From: Megalobrama amblycephala
Lineage: Eukaryota > Chordata > Actinopteri > Cypriniformes > Xenocyprididae
Length of the DNA stretch: 64,000 nt
Direction of reading: 5' to 3'
NCBI RefSeq assembly: GCF_018812025.1
Contig: NC_063065.1
Coordinates: 30,120,288 to 30,184,287 of the forward strand
Of this stretch, positions 12,019-23,271 are shown one piece after another. The position numbers and the translations under genes were made by a program. The notes under the pieces are model-generated. The model worked only from the letters and a program-made list of their open reading frames with translations, ran no database searches and was not told the origin of the DNA. Positions within the stretch are counted from its first letter, which is position 1; each line of letters begins with the position of its first letter.

Positions 12019-13828
12019 AATGACATTTTATTTTCAAAAACAAAAACTGACTAAAACGAAAGTTTAACAAAAAAATAAAACTGTCTGACAGTGAGTAAAT
12101 TGTGAATAAATATAAACATCTTAGCATCTTATGAGGAGCCACAGCCTAGAGGTTACCACAAGTGCTCTGAAACATTGAGCTGTGAAGCTCATGCAAACAT
12201 TCAAAGTTCAGTTTCCTGTCCTTTAATCCACAATCTGAATGAATAAAAGGCCAATAATTTCATTTTAAGATGCATCTTAAGAATTAATTCTCTAGTTAGT
12301 GGAATTCCATCACAGAATAGTTGGTAAGATGCATGGTTCTTAAACTTAAACTTCCCACCCTAAGGTTTTGGTTTCATGGAGTAGTTCACTTTCCTCAAGA
12401 AAACTGAAAAATTGGGAATGCGACTGACAAAGCACCACAGAGTCAAAAGTAACTTCTGTTCATGTCTCGCACAGGCGTGTAATAAATCATCCACACAATC
12501 ACTGACCTGCGCTCTGACAAACTGGAAATGAAAGTCTTTTCCCTCCTGACAAATAATGTTTTCTCTGCCCTCAGGCTTTCTGTCGGAGTGGTGTACATGT
12601 GGGGGAGGTGACGGCATCAGGCCTGTTTCCTCTGACATTAACGGCAAAAATATGAGGACTGACTGATATTATACCTAGACTCTTCATCCGAACCAAAATG
12701 AACCAGGGAACCTTTGTAATCATGAAAGGGACAAAAATCCTAATCCACATTGACTTGGACATCTAAACTGTATTTCCTAAATGTGGCGTCTTATTTTGGA
12801 CAGTTAAGTAAGAGTTTGTGTTTAGCGTCGCTTCTCCTTCCAAGCACTTCAAAGGCCTCCTCAGAGACACGGTGAGAAATGTTCACCCTAAGACAAAGTG
12901 GTCTTAAGCACTGATCTGCCACTGTTTTCTTTACGATTAGCATGGCGGCGGAGCAAAATGTCATTTAGTCAAACAGTGCTCCGACGGATTTGCTGCACTG
13001 TTTGTCTTCTTAAACCTACAAGTGAAGAAATGGCAAATGAACCGAAAGCCCATGAATAAAACAAGAGAGAGGTAGAAGAGGTTCAACAACCTTTCAGGGA
13101 TCTGACTGCCAGGAATTCATGGAAATTGTGATTTAAGCAGACAGCAGCAATAGGCAGTCGCCTGGCTGAGAATCGTTTTTGGCTAAGAAGGCAGGCTTTC
13201 AGCACTCTGTCTTCGCTAAAAGATATTAACAGCAGTCTAGTTCTCTCTCCCTGTTCTCGGCATCCGACAACCACGAAACAGTCGTTCTACTGTCAACTTG
13301 TCTCCTGCACAATATTTTCAGAGAGTGAAATTCAGACTGAACAAGCTAAATGTCTTTACCATTGCAATGAAACAGTCAAGTCTGCATTGTTCCTTGGCAC
13401 AGCCTGAGGAACGCTTTCAGAAAATTTCAGCTAAAATGTCTGTTTGAATGCAGGTGAAGGATTAAAGAGAGAGATAAGACAATAGCTACGTTTCGAAACG
13501 TGCAAGCTGTCTTGCTGTCGACTGCCTGTACAGATGGGGAGTTCCCCCTGACAGCGATTTACAGCGAAAGTCATTCATTTACAATGAGAGTTGTCGATTT
13601 GAGGCCACATGAGTGACAGACTGTTGGCAATGTGGTAAAGTTGAGAAGAGTTCAACTTTATGCAAATGTGCAGCAATGACAATTACTAATGGGAATAAAG
13701 ACAGTTGGATACAACAGTCGAGTACCATCGCCTAGCAGCAACCAACAATACAGTAATTAGGCTTGGTGACTTCCAAAGTTAGCAGGGTGCAGTTCAAGTA
13801 AATATTGGGTAAAGGATCGGTTTTGATG
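12019..13828. other. Unique sequence, candidate conserved non-coding blocks
   Basis: About 12390-12780 and 12790-13720 are non-repetitive and of higher complexity than the surroundings. A few short open frames on the minus strand (12360-12647, 12571-12762, 13083-13274) have no recognisable domains. No exon with convincing splice sites was found. Confidence 0.4.
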
Positions 13829-14792
13829 TTAAAGGGCACCTATTATGCCCCTTTTCACAAGATGTAATATAAGTCTCTGGTGTCCCCAGAATGTGTCTGT
13901 GAAGTTTCAGCTCAAAATACCCCACAGATCATTTATTATAGCTCGTCAAATTTGCCTCTATTTGGCTGTGAGCAAAAACATGCTGTTTGTGTGTCCCTTT
14001 AAATGCAAATGAGCTGCTGCTCCCGCCCCCCTATCCAGAAGAGGGCGGAGCTTTAACAGCTCGTGCTTCGGCTGCTCAACAACAACAAAGCTGGAGAATC
14101 TCACGCAGTCAAAATGAGGATTGTCAATAACGCTGTTCAGCCTGGATAACAGGCACAACGACTGAAATGGCAATTTGCTCAAAAATCATAAAACAACAAA
14201 CACTTACTTCTTAAGGAGGTGAAACTGGATCACGAACAGTTGGTACAGATCCATCCTTGAGTACCAACTTTTCAGCAAAACCTGCCTTGTATTGCCCCTA
14301 GTTCAAAAAGCAGTCTGGAGTAAAATGATTTGTGCAGACATAAACAAATTTAGGTAGATTTTTGGGGTAGATTTTTTACCTTCAGAAATATAACTAATCC
14401 ACTGCATCCTCAGTGGCTCAGATGTTGGGAGGAAATGAAGACCTTACATTCATCTAAAAACAGAACATCGGGATTGCTTACGAGACATTGTTGCTACAGC
14501 GGCTCAAGCGCAGAGAAAATGGTGGACAGCGTACAACTCGCTGAGGGTGGAAACTATGCTAATGCAGGACTGTCAGTCAGTGGTCGTGGGCGGGGCCTAA
14601 GCAGTGTGACGTCACACTACTCAAAGAATCAAAACGGCATATCTAATGAGTCTGCTTTGGTTTAATGGGTATAAAAAAGGAGTGGGTGGATTTTTTTCAT
14701 TGTAGGGTGATTGTGTTCACACACTGCCAACACATATTTATGTCCATGGAACACCATGTAAAAGTGAATTTTTCATAATAGTTGTGCTTTAA
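13829..14792. mobile_element. Kolobok-like element with degenerate THAP exon
   Basis: Begins TTAA-AGGGCACCTATTATGCCCC (13829) and ends CATAATAGTTGTGCT-TTAA (14789-14792); the right repeat has decayed from the GGTGCCCT expected. It shares subterminal sequence with 20787-22388 and 23272-23768, for example GTGTCCCCAGAATGTGTCTG and CAGCTCAAAATACCCCACAG. TTAA duplication plus a THAP-type reading frame points to the Kolobok superfamily. Compared with the 20787 copy it lacks the plus-strand ballast-like exons: the sequence goes from GTCAATAACGCTG straight to the region before the THAP exon. Confidence 0.75.
14200..14490 (-). pseudogene. THAP-domain remnant, disabled
   Basis: The minus strand starts MSRKQSRCSVF and continues GLHFLPTSEPLRMQWISYI...EGKKSTPKIY, which lines up with the intact THAP frame at 21785-22114. 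It has in-frame stops at the second zinc ligand (CSVFR-stop) and frame changes before the C-x2-H motif, so it cannot make the domain. It belongs to the element around it. Confidence 0.7.
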
Positions 14793-16378
14793 GATTTGTC
14801 TTTAGTCAGTAAAGTAGTCAAGTAACAAACAATGTGACTTGGTTAGCTTATGGCCAACCACACAATACACTTGAAGTTGGCATGAAATGGAAGTTGAGAC
14901 TCATTTCTTCCCTATTGTGAGGTGAGTGAACCGGCTTCTCGAACAAGAAGAAATGTAGGGTATTTTGATTTTATCCATGGTGAATTGATTCGTGGTTTGC
15001 TGTTACTGTGATCTCATTTGAGTGACAGGTTGCCTCGCCCTGCGACAGCAAACATGTAATCAGAAAAGAGAAGAGATGTCGCTGCAAGACTAGGAGCAAG
15101 CCGTTGATACCTTAAAATTCACAATCTCACAGTAGGCTGGCCACTAGGTTTTGGAACAGAGCTAATGTTTCATAATAATAAAGATGATGCAATGACAAGT
15201 AGAATTCAAACCACACCTTTGCGGTTTGGCCTCAAGAAAGCTATAATCCTGTGAATTGCAAGTCAAAGAGAGGTGATTAACATTGCCTTAACAAATAGGG
15301 GTCATTAGCCCAGCAGATTGTCCGTGACATTTCAACCGCACACGCACCACCACAAATACTAATAGCTGCGTTTCTGTCCGCATCCATCTCAGACAGCTCC
15401 ATCATATTATCAGCAGACTGCAGCAGGTGGGAGCATGTCACATATCGAATGTGCAAGCCAAGACTGCCGAGAGACAGAGAAAAGAAAAAAATCTCACGTT
15501 TTCACTCAAAACAAACCCATGAGCATTTTGATTGCCTGATCGCAGGTGGTTAAGTTTTTAAACTGTCTATGTGGTAGCTTAAGTATTACAGATACTAAAG
15601 TGAACCAAGGTATCAGGATTTGCATCTCTTGGGTTTGCACCCCTGTCCCTTCCCAGCATCCCTGCTTTGAAGGGGTAAAGCAATAAAGCTCATTTACAGT
15701 AAACAGGAGCAATGGGACGTCTTTGTTGTGCCATCGGTGGACATTAATTAGTCATTCACTGTTTGTCCACATGCATAATTCAGAGGGGGAGGTGGCATTT
15801 GCAAGGTGTGCGAGCTGCGGGGGTTTTCGTTCATTATTCTTTCATCTTTATTTTTTTTTTTTTTGTTTGGCAAAGCTCCTTTCTTGCGTGTCTTCACGAA
15901 TGCACTGCTGATCTTCCACTCCGTGCTGTGATCCACCTGTTCACGTTCAACTTCATTGCAAAAGCCACTGCTTGTAATTTTACCTGTTTCAAAAGAACAG
16001 CTTTAGACAAACGACAAGGGCTGGAAGTCAACTCTTTACAATGTAGAGTAGTACAGGAGCTGCGTGGAGTTCCAAACATATGCGTATCCAGATATCTCGG
16101 ATCCAATTTGAACTACTGTATGTGACCGTCCGACCGGATGTGATGCATTCAATTGTGGATAATTCATACATTCATGCCATTCATTCAAATAATTTGTTCA
16201 AATCATTCAATTTTACCATGGTGAATAAGAAATGGGTAACATTTGTTTCACAACCAATTTGAAAGTTCTGTGAGACTGCCATAAGAGGGACAAAACGCAA
16301 CAATCATATGCAAACACTGGAGACCTTGGAAAGGCAGTTTTAGTCTTAGACTTCAACTTAGTATTGGGGTTTCGACTC
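14793..16378. other. Unique sequence, no gene recognised
   Basis: Mixed-composition DNA with a poly-T run near 15849-15863. Open frames such as plus 15763-16125 (120 codons) and its minus counterparts show no domain. The block at about 15290-15480 is repeat-free and may be conserved non-coding. Confidence 0.4.
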
Positions 16379-16620
16379 TTAAAGGGATAGTTCACCCAAA
16401 AATGAAAATTCTGTCATTATTTACTCACCCTCATGTAGTTCCAAACCTGTATGAATTTCTTTCTTCTGTTGAACACAAAGGAAAATATTTGGAAGAATGT
16501 CAGTAACCTAACGGATCTCGTCCCCCACTTACTACCATAGCAGAAAAATACATACTATAGTACTGACATTCTTCCAAATATCTTGCTTTGTTTTCAGCAA
16601 AATGAAGAAACTAAGGTGAT
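16379..16620. mobile_element. TTAA-type MITE, left part
   Basis: TTAA (16379-16382) then AGGGATAGTTCACCC, ATGAAAATTCTGTCATT, ACTCACCCTCATGTAG. It includes the partly decayed central hairpin (ACTACCATAG...CTATAGTACTGACATTC) and fades after CTTGCTTTGTTTTCAGC near 16600. The right terminal repeat is absent. Confidence 0.75.
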
Positions 16621-16730
16621 GATACACAGGGCAACTTTTTGAGCAACGTTGCAACTTAAACTTTAAAATTTGGCCTTTGAAATCCAAAGTCTAAGAGTTT
16701 AGACTTTACAAATGCACTTAAACTTTACAT

Positions 16731-17039
16731 TTAGGCTATGTACACATGAAGCCAGAGCTTTCCCTATCCAATCTTTTTTTTTTTCCTCGTCTCAAGATAA
16801 TATTTGTGTACACATGAAACCACTAAAACGACTCAAAACGATGTAGTATACATGCCAGACCAGGTTGTACACACTAAAACGCAAAGGCGGCGTTTTCAGA
16901 TTTATCCACTCTGGGACCCGGTTTCAAAAAATAGCGGTTTCACCTTCCGAAAACGCAGGATCCGTGTGGACGAAACGCCTATCCGATACAAAATTTGTGC
17001 GTTTACACAGAAACACGTCTCCATGTGGACTGGGCCTTA
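16731..17039. mobile_element. TTA-flanked MITE, probably Harbinger-type
   Basis: TTA (16731-16733), then GGCTATGTACACATGAAG at the left; CTCCATGTGGACTGGGCC then TTA (17037-17039) at the right. The ends are imperfect inverted repeats (GTACACATG / CATGTGGAC). The inside is rich in CGTTTT and AAAACG words common in fish hAT/Harbinger MITEs. The 78-codon open frame across it is incidental. Confidence 0.6.
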
Positions 17040-19763
17040 GACTTTAAACTTTACACTTACACCACCTGACGTAGGCTTAAAAGTTTGGACAACGCAACCT
17101 TACACTTTGCAATTTGTACTTAATTCAAGTGTCTTTGGATATAAGACTTTGGATTAAGGGCAAGTATATGATCTAGTCTTAAGATATAGACTTACAGGAC
17201 TTTGGATTTTATACTTTACACTTGCACTTCAAACTTAAATCCTAGCTCTGGACTTTGATAATGCCAAATCTACCAAAGTCCACATGTCTTTTTAGCTGGA
17301 AACAAATTATTATGCATGCATTTCACAAATGATTATATGACAGGCCATTCAGTCCAAGCAGCAGGTACTTTCAGTGCTCTGAATGAGAGTCTATAGTACG
17401 ACTTCTCTACTCCGCTCCACGGAAATGTATTTTGTGCATGAGTGAATTAGGTGATCATTTTTTATCTTACACGCGCTATGGCTTCTGGAGTCCGCTGCAA
17501 GGAAATTGGAGGGGAAAAGAAGTTTAACATTTATCGCATGCCGAGGTTAATCTCTTGAAATGGTGGGATTTTGTCAGAGGGAAGAGGAAAATCCTCAATG
17601 CACTCCGGCAGAATTACAGTCATATTTCAGAGCGCTTTTTTACCTCTGTCTCTCCTCCTCACCTTATCCTCCTTACCAAGTATCAAATCGTCATTATTTT
17701 TCTACTTCAAAAACACATACTCTAAAATGTCTTGGCCCAGTTTTATGCATCTATAGCCTGCTACTCAGGTAAAACAGTTAGTTACAGTTAATGGAGTGGC
17801 AAGCGTCTAATGGAAGTGCCTATTTTTGTTCTTAATTTTAGTATAAACCCTTGCTGTCCATCTAAAGAATCAACAAGGGAGGGCAACATATATGGAGGCC
17901 CTAAATACCTGCCTATTAGACTGCAACCATGCTACCTTTGTGCCATAAACATCCCATAGACTGTAGCTTGAGACATCGCAATCTCTCCTAAACTCGAGAT
18001 GACATACATGACTTAAAATGACTTGGATTAAAAACCTGAGAAGCTCTAAAGAACTGTTGTTGTTCTCTATTCAGTATATTTGCCGTCTTGGAGAAACAAT
18101 TGACATATTGAAGAGATCTCATTTGTAGTTTTTTTGATTCCTAAACTGCCACATGATTCCTAAATCTGTTCTTATTCACCTTCGTGGCCCTTTCTCGGTT
18201 CTTCTTTTTCACAACCTGACAAAAGCAGGTGCCGAAAGGCATCTGTTAAAAAAGTACCATGCTCAAAGCAAATCGCTTCTTGCAGCTGTCAAAAGCAAGT
18301 CATACGCCTCTGTGCATCAATGCAGGTCTATTCACACTGAATTTAAAAAGCAGATCCAGAGCAAAATCGAACAAACCCTTGTGCCTTCAAGCTCCATTTC
18401 ACTGGTAGCTAGGTCTGTCTTTCACTACAATATAGAATTGAGCCTGGTGCATCAGAGCTATACTGAAATCTGCCTTGCCATCAGCACTGTACAGTTTAAA
18501 CATTTACAGCATGCAAAGTACAGTTAGCATTTAGAGTGTACGGTCACTTCCAGAAGTGCATGTTAGTTAACATGACTGTCACGGCTGGAAAAAAGTAGTG
18601 CTTCACTTGTAGAAAGTTTGAACTGGTTGTGTCTGGCCTTCTACTTAATGCCCACTACAAGACCAGCACATCAGAGCTACAATCTTCCTAAAACAGTTTG
18701 CTTTATGTGCACCACTTAGCACGGGGACAATCAAAGACATCAGGCAAAACGAAAAAATGTGCAGAGACTTCTGTAAATGTGTGATAGGCGGTCTGCGACA
18801 GATTTGTTGCATCTCTTGCTGTGCAATTTATACCTGTATTTTATGGCATTTGCAAATGACTGTCTGCCGCACTGCGAAGTAATTCCACCCTGTCATATTT
18901 GTCTTTTAAAATTGTAACAAATTACGGTGATTTATTATGTGGAGCTCTTTGAGGTGCCCCCTTTTTCCATTTCTGAGAAGATAAGTCGCTGATGGCAAGA
19001 TTGCAGGGCCATCCATTTAAAACGTGAGGCACTTGACATGAAGACATGTTTCATTCTCTCTGCATGTGACACAGCCCCCTTCCTTTGACTGGAGCCTGTC
19101 AGCATAATTCAACCCATCAGCATGCTTTTGTTGGGTATAAGACGAGTGTGTGTACATGTGTGCGTGTGCTAGTGCATCTCAGCAAACGGACCGGAACCTT
19201 CTATTCTCGTTCCCCCATACCCATGAACGCCCTCTCTACCTCTAGACCCGCTAATGAGGTGTGACTTGTCAGTTGGAGGACCGGACTGCCTGTCATCCTT
19301 CGTTCTTTCCTTCCATCCCTTCTTGCGCTCGTACCTTTCTGCCCTCCTCCAGTCAATAGGACTTAGAGCTCTATCTGTCATGGTTAGAGACAACCCTGGG
19401 AGCTTTGACTGAACGATGTGTGTTTTAGAGTGTGTGTGAGAGAGAGCATGTGTAATCCTGGCACTTTGCATCCCCTTTTCCCTAAGAAAGGTAAAAAAAG
19501 AACAGAAAATTAACTGCTGGCATCATCTAGTAGCAATTGTAAAGTAGGGCAAGTTGCCAACAGGGTCTTTTGACTGTACAGAAATCCCCTTTTTCCCCAT
19601 CTCGGAGATTATGTCTTCTACTCAACCTTATTATGATGGAGCTGTTATTAGCAGGAGTGCGTGTGGAAAATGTGAAGGTGGTTGTTCGATGTTTGCTGGA
19701 AGGTAGATGTAGTCAATAGTACAGTAGATCACTTTGGTAACAACTATAAAAAAGAGGAACAAT
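17040..19763. other. Unique sequence with low-complexity CTTTACACTT stretch
   Basis: 17040-17260 is a degenerate run of ACTTTACACTT / GGACTTTGGATT words. The rest is unique. A 124-codon frame (plus 18153-18527) has no recognisable domain and no supporting signal. About 18890-19130 and 19180-19400 are repeat-free and GC-richer. Confidence 0.4.
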
Positions 19764-20317
19764 AGCCCTGTTTCCATTGCAGGAACTTTCCCCAGGAGCT
19801 AGGGACTTTGGGGTAGTACTTGGTGTGTTTTGACCACAGGAATAAAATTCTGGGTAAAAAAAAAATCATCTCTCAAAAAGTCCCTGCTCACGAGGTAGTA
19901 CTTTTTTCAAAGTTCAGGATCTTTTGGGGGTGGGACTTGGGCGCTGAACATGCTGATTGACTGAGTTCATGCAGCATTTTGATTGGTTGACTGCACACAG
20001 CATTTTATTTTAACCACCATTTTTAAAAGTCTGTTACGGTGTGCAGTAAGAGTTGTTTGCTATTCGAATCAACAATGGAGTTTAAAAAATATGACCAATG
20101 GACTGATGACGAGGTTCAGGCTATATTAAGCTTATATGAAGAGGACGAAATCCGGCGGGAACTGGAAAGATGCGCGCAGTCCTGCGTCACCAGACTAATC
20201 TTCACGGTACTTTAGACCCACAATGGAAACGCAGACAGCAACAGGTCGGGCAAAAAGTTCCTGGGTAAAAAGTTCCTGGGACAAATTGTTCCAGGTAATT
20301 TTGGTGGAAATGAGGCT
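19764..20317 (+). mobile_element. Harbinger-like element with MYB/SANT remnant
   Basis: Left end AGCCCTGTTTCCA and right end TGGAAATGAGGCT form imperfect inverted repeats flanked by AAT on both sides (19761-19763, 20318-20320). Second-order inverted words AAAGTTCCTGGG / CCCCAGGAGCT occur. It carries a short MYB-like frame (20075-20215). Harbinger elements encode a separate MYB/SANT-type protein, which supports this family. The transposase is missing. Confidence 0.6.
20075..20215 (+). pseudogene. Truncated MYB/SANT-like protein of a Harbinger element
   Basis: Reads MEFKKYDQWTDDEVQ, then AILSLYEEDEIRRELERC, and then leaves the family sequence before stopping at codon 47. The WT-D/E-E-V-x-x-L/I-L-x-L-Y pattern followed by E-I-x-R-E-L-E is the first helix pair of the MYB/SANT-like domain found in Harbinger MYB proteins and MSANTD proteins. 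The remaining helices are deleted. Confidence 0.6.
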
Positions 20318-20654
20318 AATGAAAACTAACACTAGAGATCCTTTCAAATGAATCCCGTCAGTGTTCTCCAATGAATATGATTGAGAGATCAAGCTACAGT
20401 GCAAACTTGAAACAATTGAAAGTTGGGTTAGTAGCTAGTGACTTATTCTTGCATAGCCTTTTGACTAGCATTATCAGGTCTGGTCCACATTGAAACTTAT
20501 TCAGGCCAAGAACTACCCACTTAGAGAGGAAGAGACCATCAGATCCACATATAAAAGTGACAAACTACAGTTAGTTTTGTTTTTATGTGCCATGTAGGGG
20601 CAAGTTTACCTGAAATAATAGCAGACCAACATTACCCTGGCATGAAAGTTAGAC
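20318..20654. other. Short unique interval
   Basis: No gene or repeat recognised. Confidence 0.4.
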
Positions 20655-21051
20655 TTAAAGGTGTCATCGAATTGAAAATTGAATTTACCTCGGCATAGTT
20701 GAATAACAAGAGTTCAGTACATGGAAATGACATACAGTGAGTCTCAAACTCCATTGTTTCCTCCTTCTTATATAAATCTGATTTGTTTAAAGGGCACCTA
20801 TTATGCCCCTTTTTACAAGATGTAATATTGGTCTTGGGTGTCCCCAGAATGTATTTGTGAAGTTTCAGTACAAAATACCCCACAGTTAATTTATTATAAC
20901 CATTTGAAAATGTCATTTTTGGGGCCTGTTTTAAAAAGAGCTGTTTTGGTGTATACCACCTTAAATATAAATGAGCTGCATATCCCCGCCCTGCCTTTGG
21001 ATGAGGGCGTAACTTGCATACCTATGGCAATAAACAGAGGGTAGAAGCAGA

Positions 21052-21467
21052 ATGGCTGAGAGTGAGAGACCCGCTGTTTTGAATGGCATTCAGCCGTACA
21101 TGTTTGAACCGGAATCAGACCCAGATGATGAAGAGACTCCGGCAGAAGAAACACAATTGAGAATGGAGCAGGACGTCTCTGAATGGTTATTTGATACATT
21201 TATGTACTTATAGAGTTTTAATCGCGTCCCCTTTGCAATTATGGATGTGCAACACACACACACACACACTGTGATAACGTTCGCGCAATTTTTTGAAACT
21301 ACAAACACAAATACTGTGATAACGTTTGCTAAGTACAAACGAAATTATATTTATGCGAGGGAACGGTTGCGTCATGTTGACATTACTTGTCGTACAGGTG
21401 CTTATGTGGCAAATGTGAGAAGATGGCTACAGAACCAGAAAATATATGCTGCAGGGAGATAGAACAG
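21052..21467 (+). CDS. Two-exon fragment encoding a P2X7 ballast-like cysteine-rich motif
   Basis: Exon 1 (21052-21185) starts at ATG and encodes MAESERPAVLNG, then IQPYMFEPESDPDDEE, and TQLRMEQDVSE, ending with TG of a split codon. The intron (21186-21397) has GT and AG ends and contains a short (CA)n tract. Exon 2 (21398-21467) begins with G, completing a tryptophan codon, and reads CLCGKCEKMATEPENICC followed by REIEQ, then a GT donor at 21468. The pattern W-C-x-C-G-x-C-x4-T-x2-E-x3-C-C-x-E matches the intracellular cysteine-rich (ballast) domain of P2X7 and of the many fish proteins that carry it without a channel; an acidic PYxFEPE-type leader is also seen in those proteins. The later part (expected C-I-T-x-H motif) is not convincingly present; CCIKGY near 21540 is a weak candidate. 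Probably a truncated, element-borne gene. Confidence 0.6.
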
Positions 21468-21784
21468 GTATTAATTTATTTACATTTGTAATTGTTGCAA
21501 AAAATAATACGTGACATAAAACTGTCTGACGCTATTTGTTGTATCAAAGGTTACAAGACGGATGAAACAACTTCAAGTCACTCCATCATGTATGGTAGAC
21601 CATCCCGGAAAACATACACAGTTTTTAATACAAAAAATATAAAAAAATATATATATATACACGTGTGGATACACACTATACAAACAAGGTTTAAATTATA
21701 TACACAGACATTCTACGACGACAACAACAACTTTAGACGCATTTGTTATTGAACTGGCTGACATCGACTGAAATGACTATTTGC

Positions 21785-22114
21785 TCAAAAAACATTAAAT
21801 ACACTTACTTCTTCTGGAGGTGACGTTGGATCGCGAACAGTAGGCAACGATCCACACTTGAGGATTAACTTTGAAGCAAGACCTGCTTTGAATTGACCCT
21901 CGTTCTCAAAACAGTCAGTCAAAAAATGATTCGCGCAAACATAAACGTATTTTGGAATTTTGAGTGGCGCCTTTCCTTCGTAAATAAAATCCATCCACTG
22001 CGTTTTCAGTGGCTCTGATGTCGGAAGTAAGTGAAAACTACTATGTTCATTATTACATCCCACAACAGAACACTTATGTTTCTTAAGAGACATTACCGGC
22101 TGTCGTTGAAACAA
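21785..22114 (-). CDS. THAP zinc-finger protein fragment, intact frame
   Basis: A 109-residue frame; M8 is the likelier start because homologous sequence begins MSxKKxxC. Zinc ligands follow the THAP C2CH plan: C15-x4-C20-x39-C60-x2-H63. Other hallmarks are F27/H28 with P31, W40 at the helix position, F64 after the histidine, and a SLPTVRDP stretch (89-96) in place of the AVPTIF box. THAP domains bind DNA and form the N-terminus of P-element and Kolobok transposases. After about residue 100 the frame runs towards a likely splice donor region and ends without any catalytic domain. Here it is probably a transposase first exon left in a non-autonomous element. Confidence 0.75.
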   Translation of the reverse strand: MFQRQPVMSLKKHKCSVVGCNNEHSSFHLLPTSEPLKTQWMDFIYEGKAPLKIPKYVYVCANHFLTDCFENEGQFKAGLASKLILKCGSLPTVRDPTSPPEEVSVFNVF

Positions 22115-23271
22115 TGGAGGATGGTTGACAGATCACCGAGGGCAGGGTCTATGCCAAAACCAGATTGTCAAACAAACCATGTGGGTGGGGCTTAGCGCAA
22201 TTCTACGTCACAGTGAGAGCAATCTTAGAACAGGGCGTTCTGAGACAGTGCTTATGAATTATTGAGATTGTAAAAAAACCACTGGGTGGATTTTTCTCAT
22301 TCTAGGGTGGTTTTGCTCACACACTGCCAACACACATTTATGGTCAAACACCATGTAAAAGTGAATTTTGCATAATAGGTGCCCTTGAAAAGACCTCCGA
22401 TGAACAGGTGAATCTCAACATAACACAGACTGTTACGTAACAGTCGGGATCATTAATATGTACGCCCCCAATATTTGCATATGCCAGCCCATGTTCCCAA
22501 CATTATGAAAGCCATTAGACCAGGGCAGCCAGTATTAATGTCTGGATGTGCACAGCTGAATAATCAGATTAGGTAAGCAAGCAAGAACAACAGCGAAAAA
22601 TGGCAGATGGAGCAATAATAACTGACATGATCCATGATAACATGATATTTTTAGTGATATTTGTGAATTGTCTTTCTAAATGTTTCGTTAGCATGTTGCT
22701 AATGTACTGTTAAATGTGGTTAAAGTTACCATTGTTTATTACTGTATTCACGGAGACAAGAGAGCCGTCGCTATTTTCATTTTTAAACACTTGCAGTCTG
22801 TATAATTCATAAACACAACTTCATTCTTTATAAATCTCTCCAACAGTGTAGCATTAGCCGTTAGCCACGGAGCACCATCAAACTCATTCAGAATCAAATG
22901 TAAACATCCAAATAAATACCATACTTACGCAATTAGACATGTTGCATGACGAACACTTTGTAAAGATCCATTTTGAGGGTTATATTAGCTGTGTGAACTT
23001 TGTTTATGCAATGATAGAGTTGAGAGCTCGAGAGGGGGCGGAGAGCACGAGCAATTAAAGGGGCCGCAGCCCTGAATCTGCGCATTTCTAATTATGCCTC
23101 AAAATAGGCAGTTAAAAAAATTAATTAAAAAAAAAATCTATGGGGTATTTTGAGCTGAAACTTCAGAGACACATTCAGGGGACACCTTAGACTTATATTA
23201 CATCTTGTAAAAAAAAACTTTCGATGGCACCTTTAAATTTAAGCCAAAGTATACAGTTTTGACACAAACAC

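Larger units (their letters stand above)
20787..22388. mobile_element. Kolobok-like element carrying a ballast-like gene fragment and a THAP exon
   Basis: Left TTAA (20787-20790) then AGGGCACCTATTATGCCCC; right CATAATAGGTGCCC then TTGA (22385-22388), a one-base change from TTAA. The insertion site within the outer element can be read from the empty homologue at 47491. Inside are a spliced plus-strand frame (21052-21467) and a minus-strand THAP frame (21785-22114), reading towards each other. It is about 640 bp longer than the 13829 copy, which has lost the plus-strand exons. No catalytic transposase domain was found, so it is non-autonomous. Confidence 0.75.
20655..23236. mobile_element. TTAA element of the GGTGCC family, interrupted by a related element
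   Basis: TTAA (20655-20658) then AGGTGTCATCGAATTGAAAA at the left; TCGATGGCACCT then TTAA (23233-23236) at the right. Left arm 20655-20786 and right part 22389-23236 match the uninterrupted copy 47491-48460 on both sides of the insert (left arm ends GATTTGTTTAAA, right part resumes AAAAGACCTCCGA; 47491 copy reads TTGTTTAAAAGACCTCCGA). Its right subterminal part shares TACCCCATAGATT-type sequence with the inner element, so both are probably Kolobok-related non-autonomous elements. Confidence 0.75.

Noticed and set aside
16804..17040. 78-codon frame rich in basic residues as a small protein
   Set aside because: It spans a TTA-flanked MITE and uses both inverted ends.
18153..18527. 124-codon plus-strand frame as a gene
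   Set aside because: No recognisable motif, no neighbouring exons, composition like the surrounding unique DNA.
21241..21462. 73-codon plus frame beginning in the CA tract of the element
   Set aside because: It covers the intron and exon 2 in the wrong frame relative to the ballast-like reading with exact splice borders.
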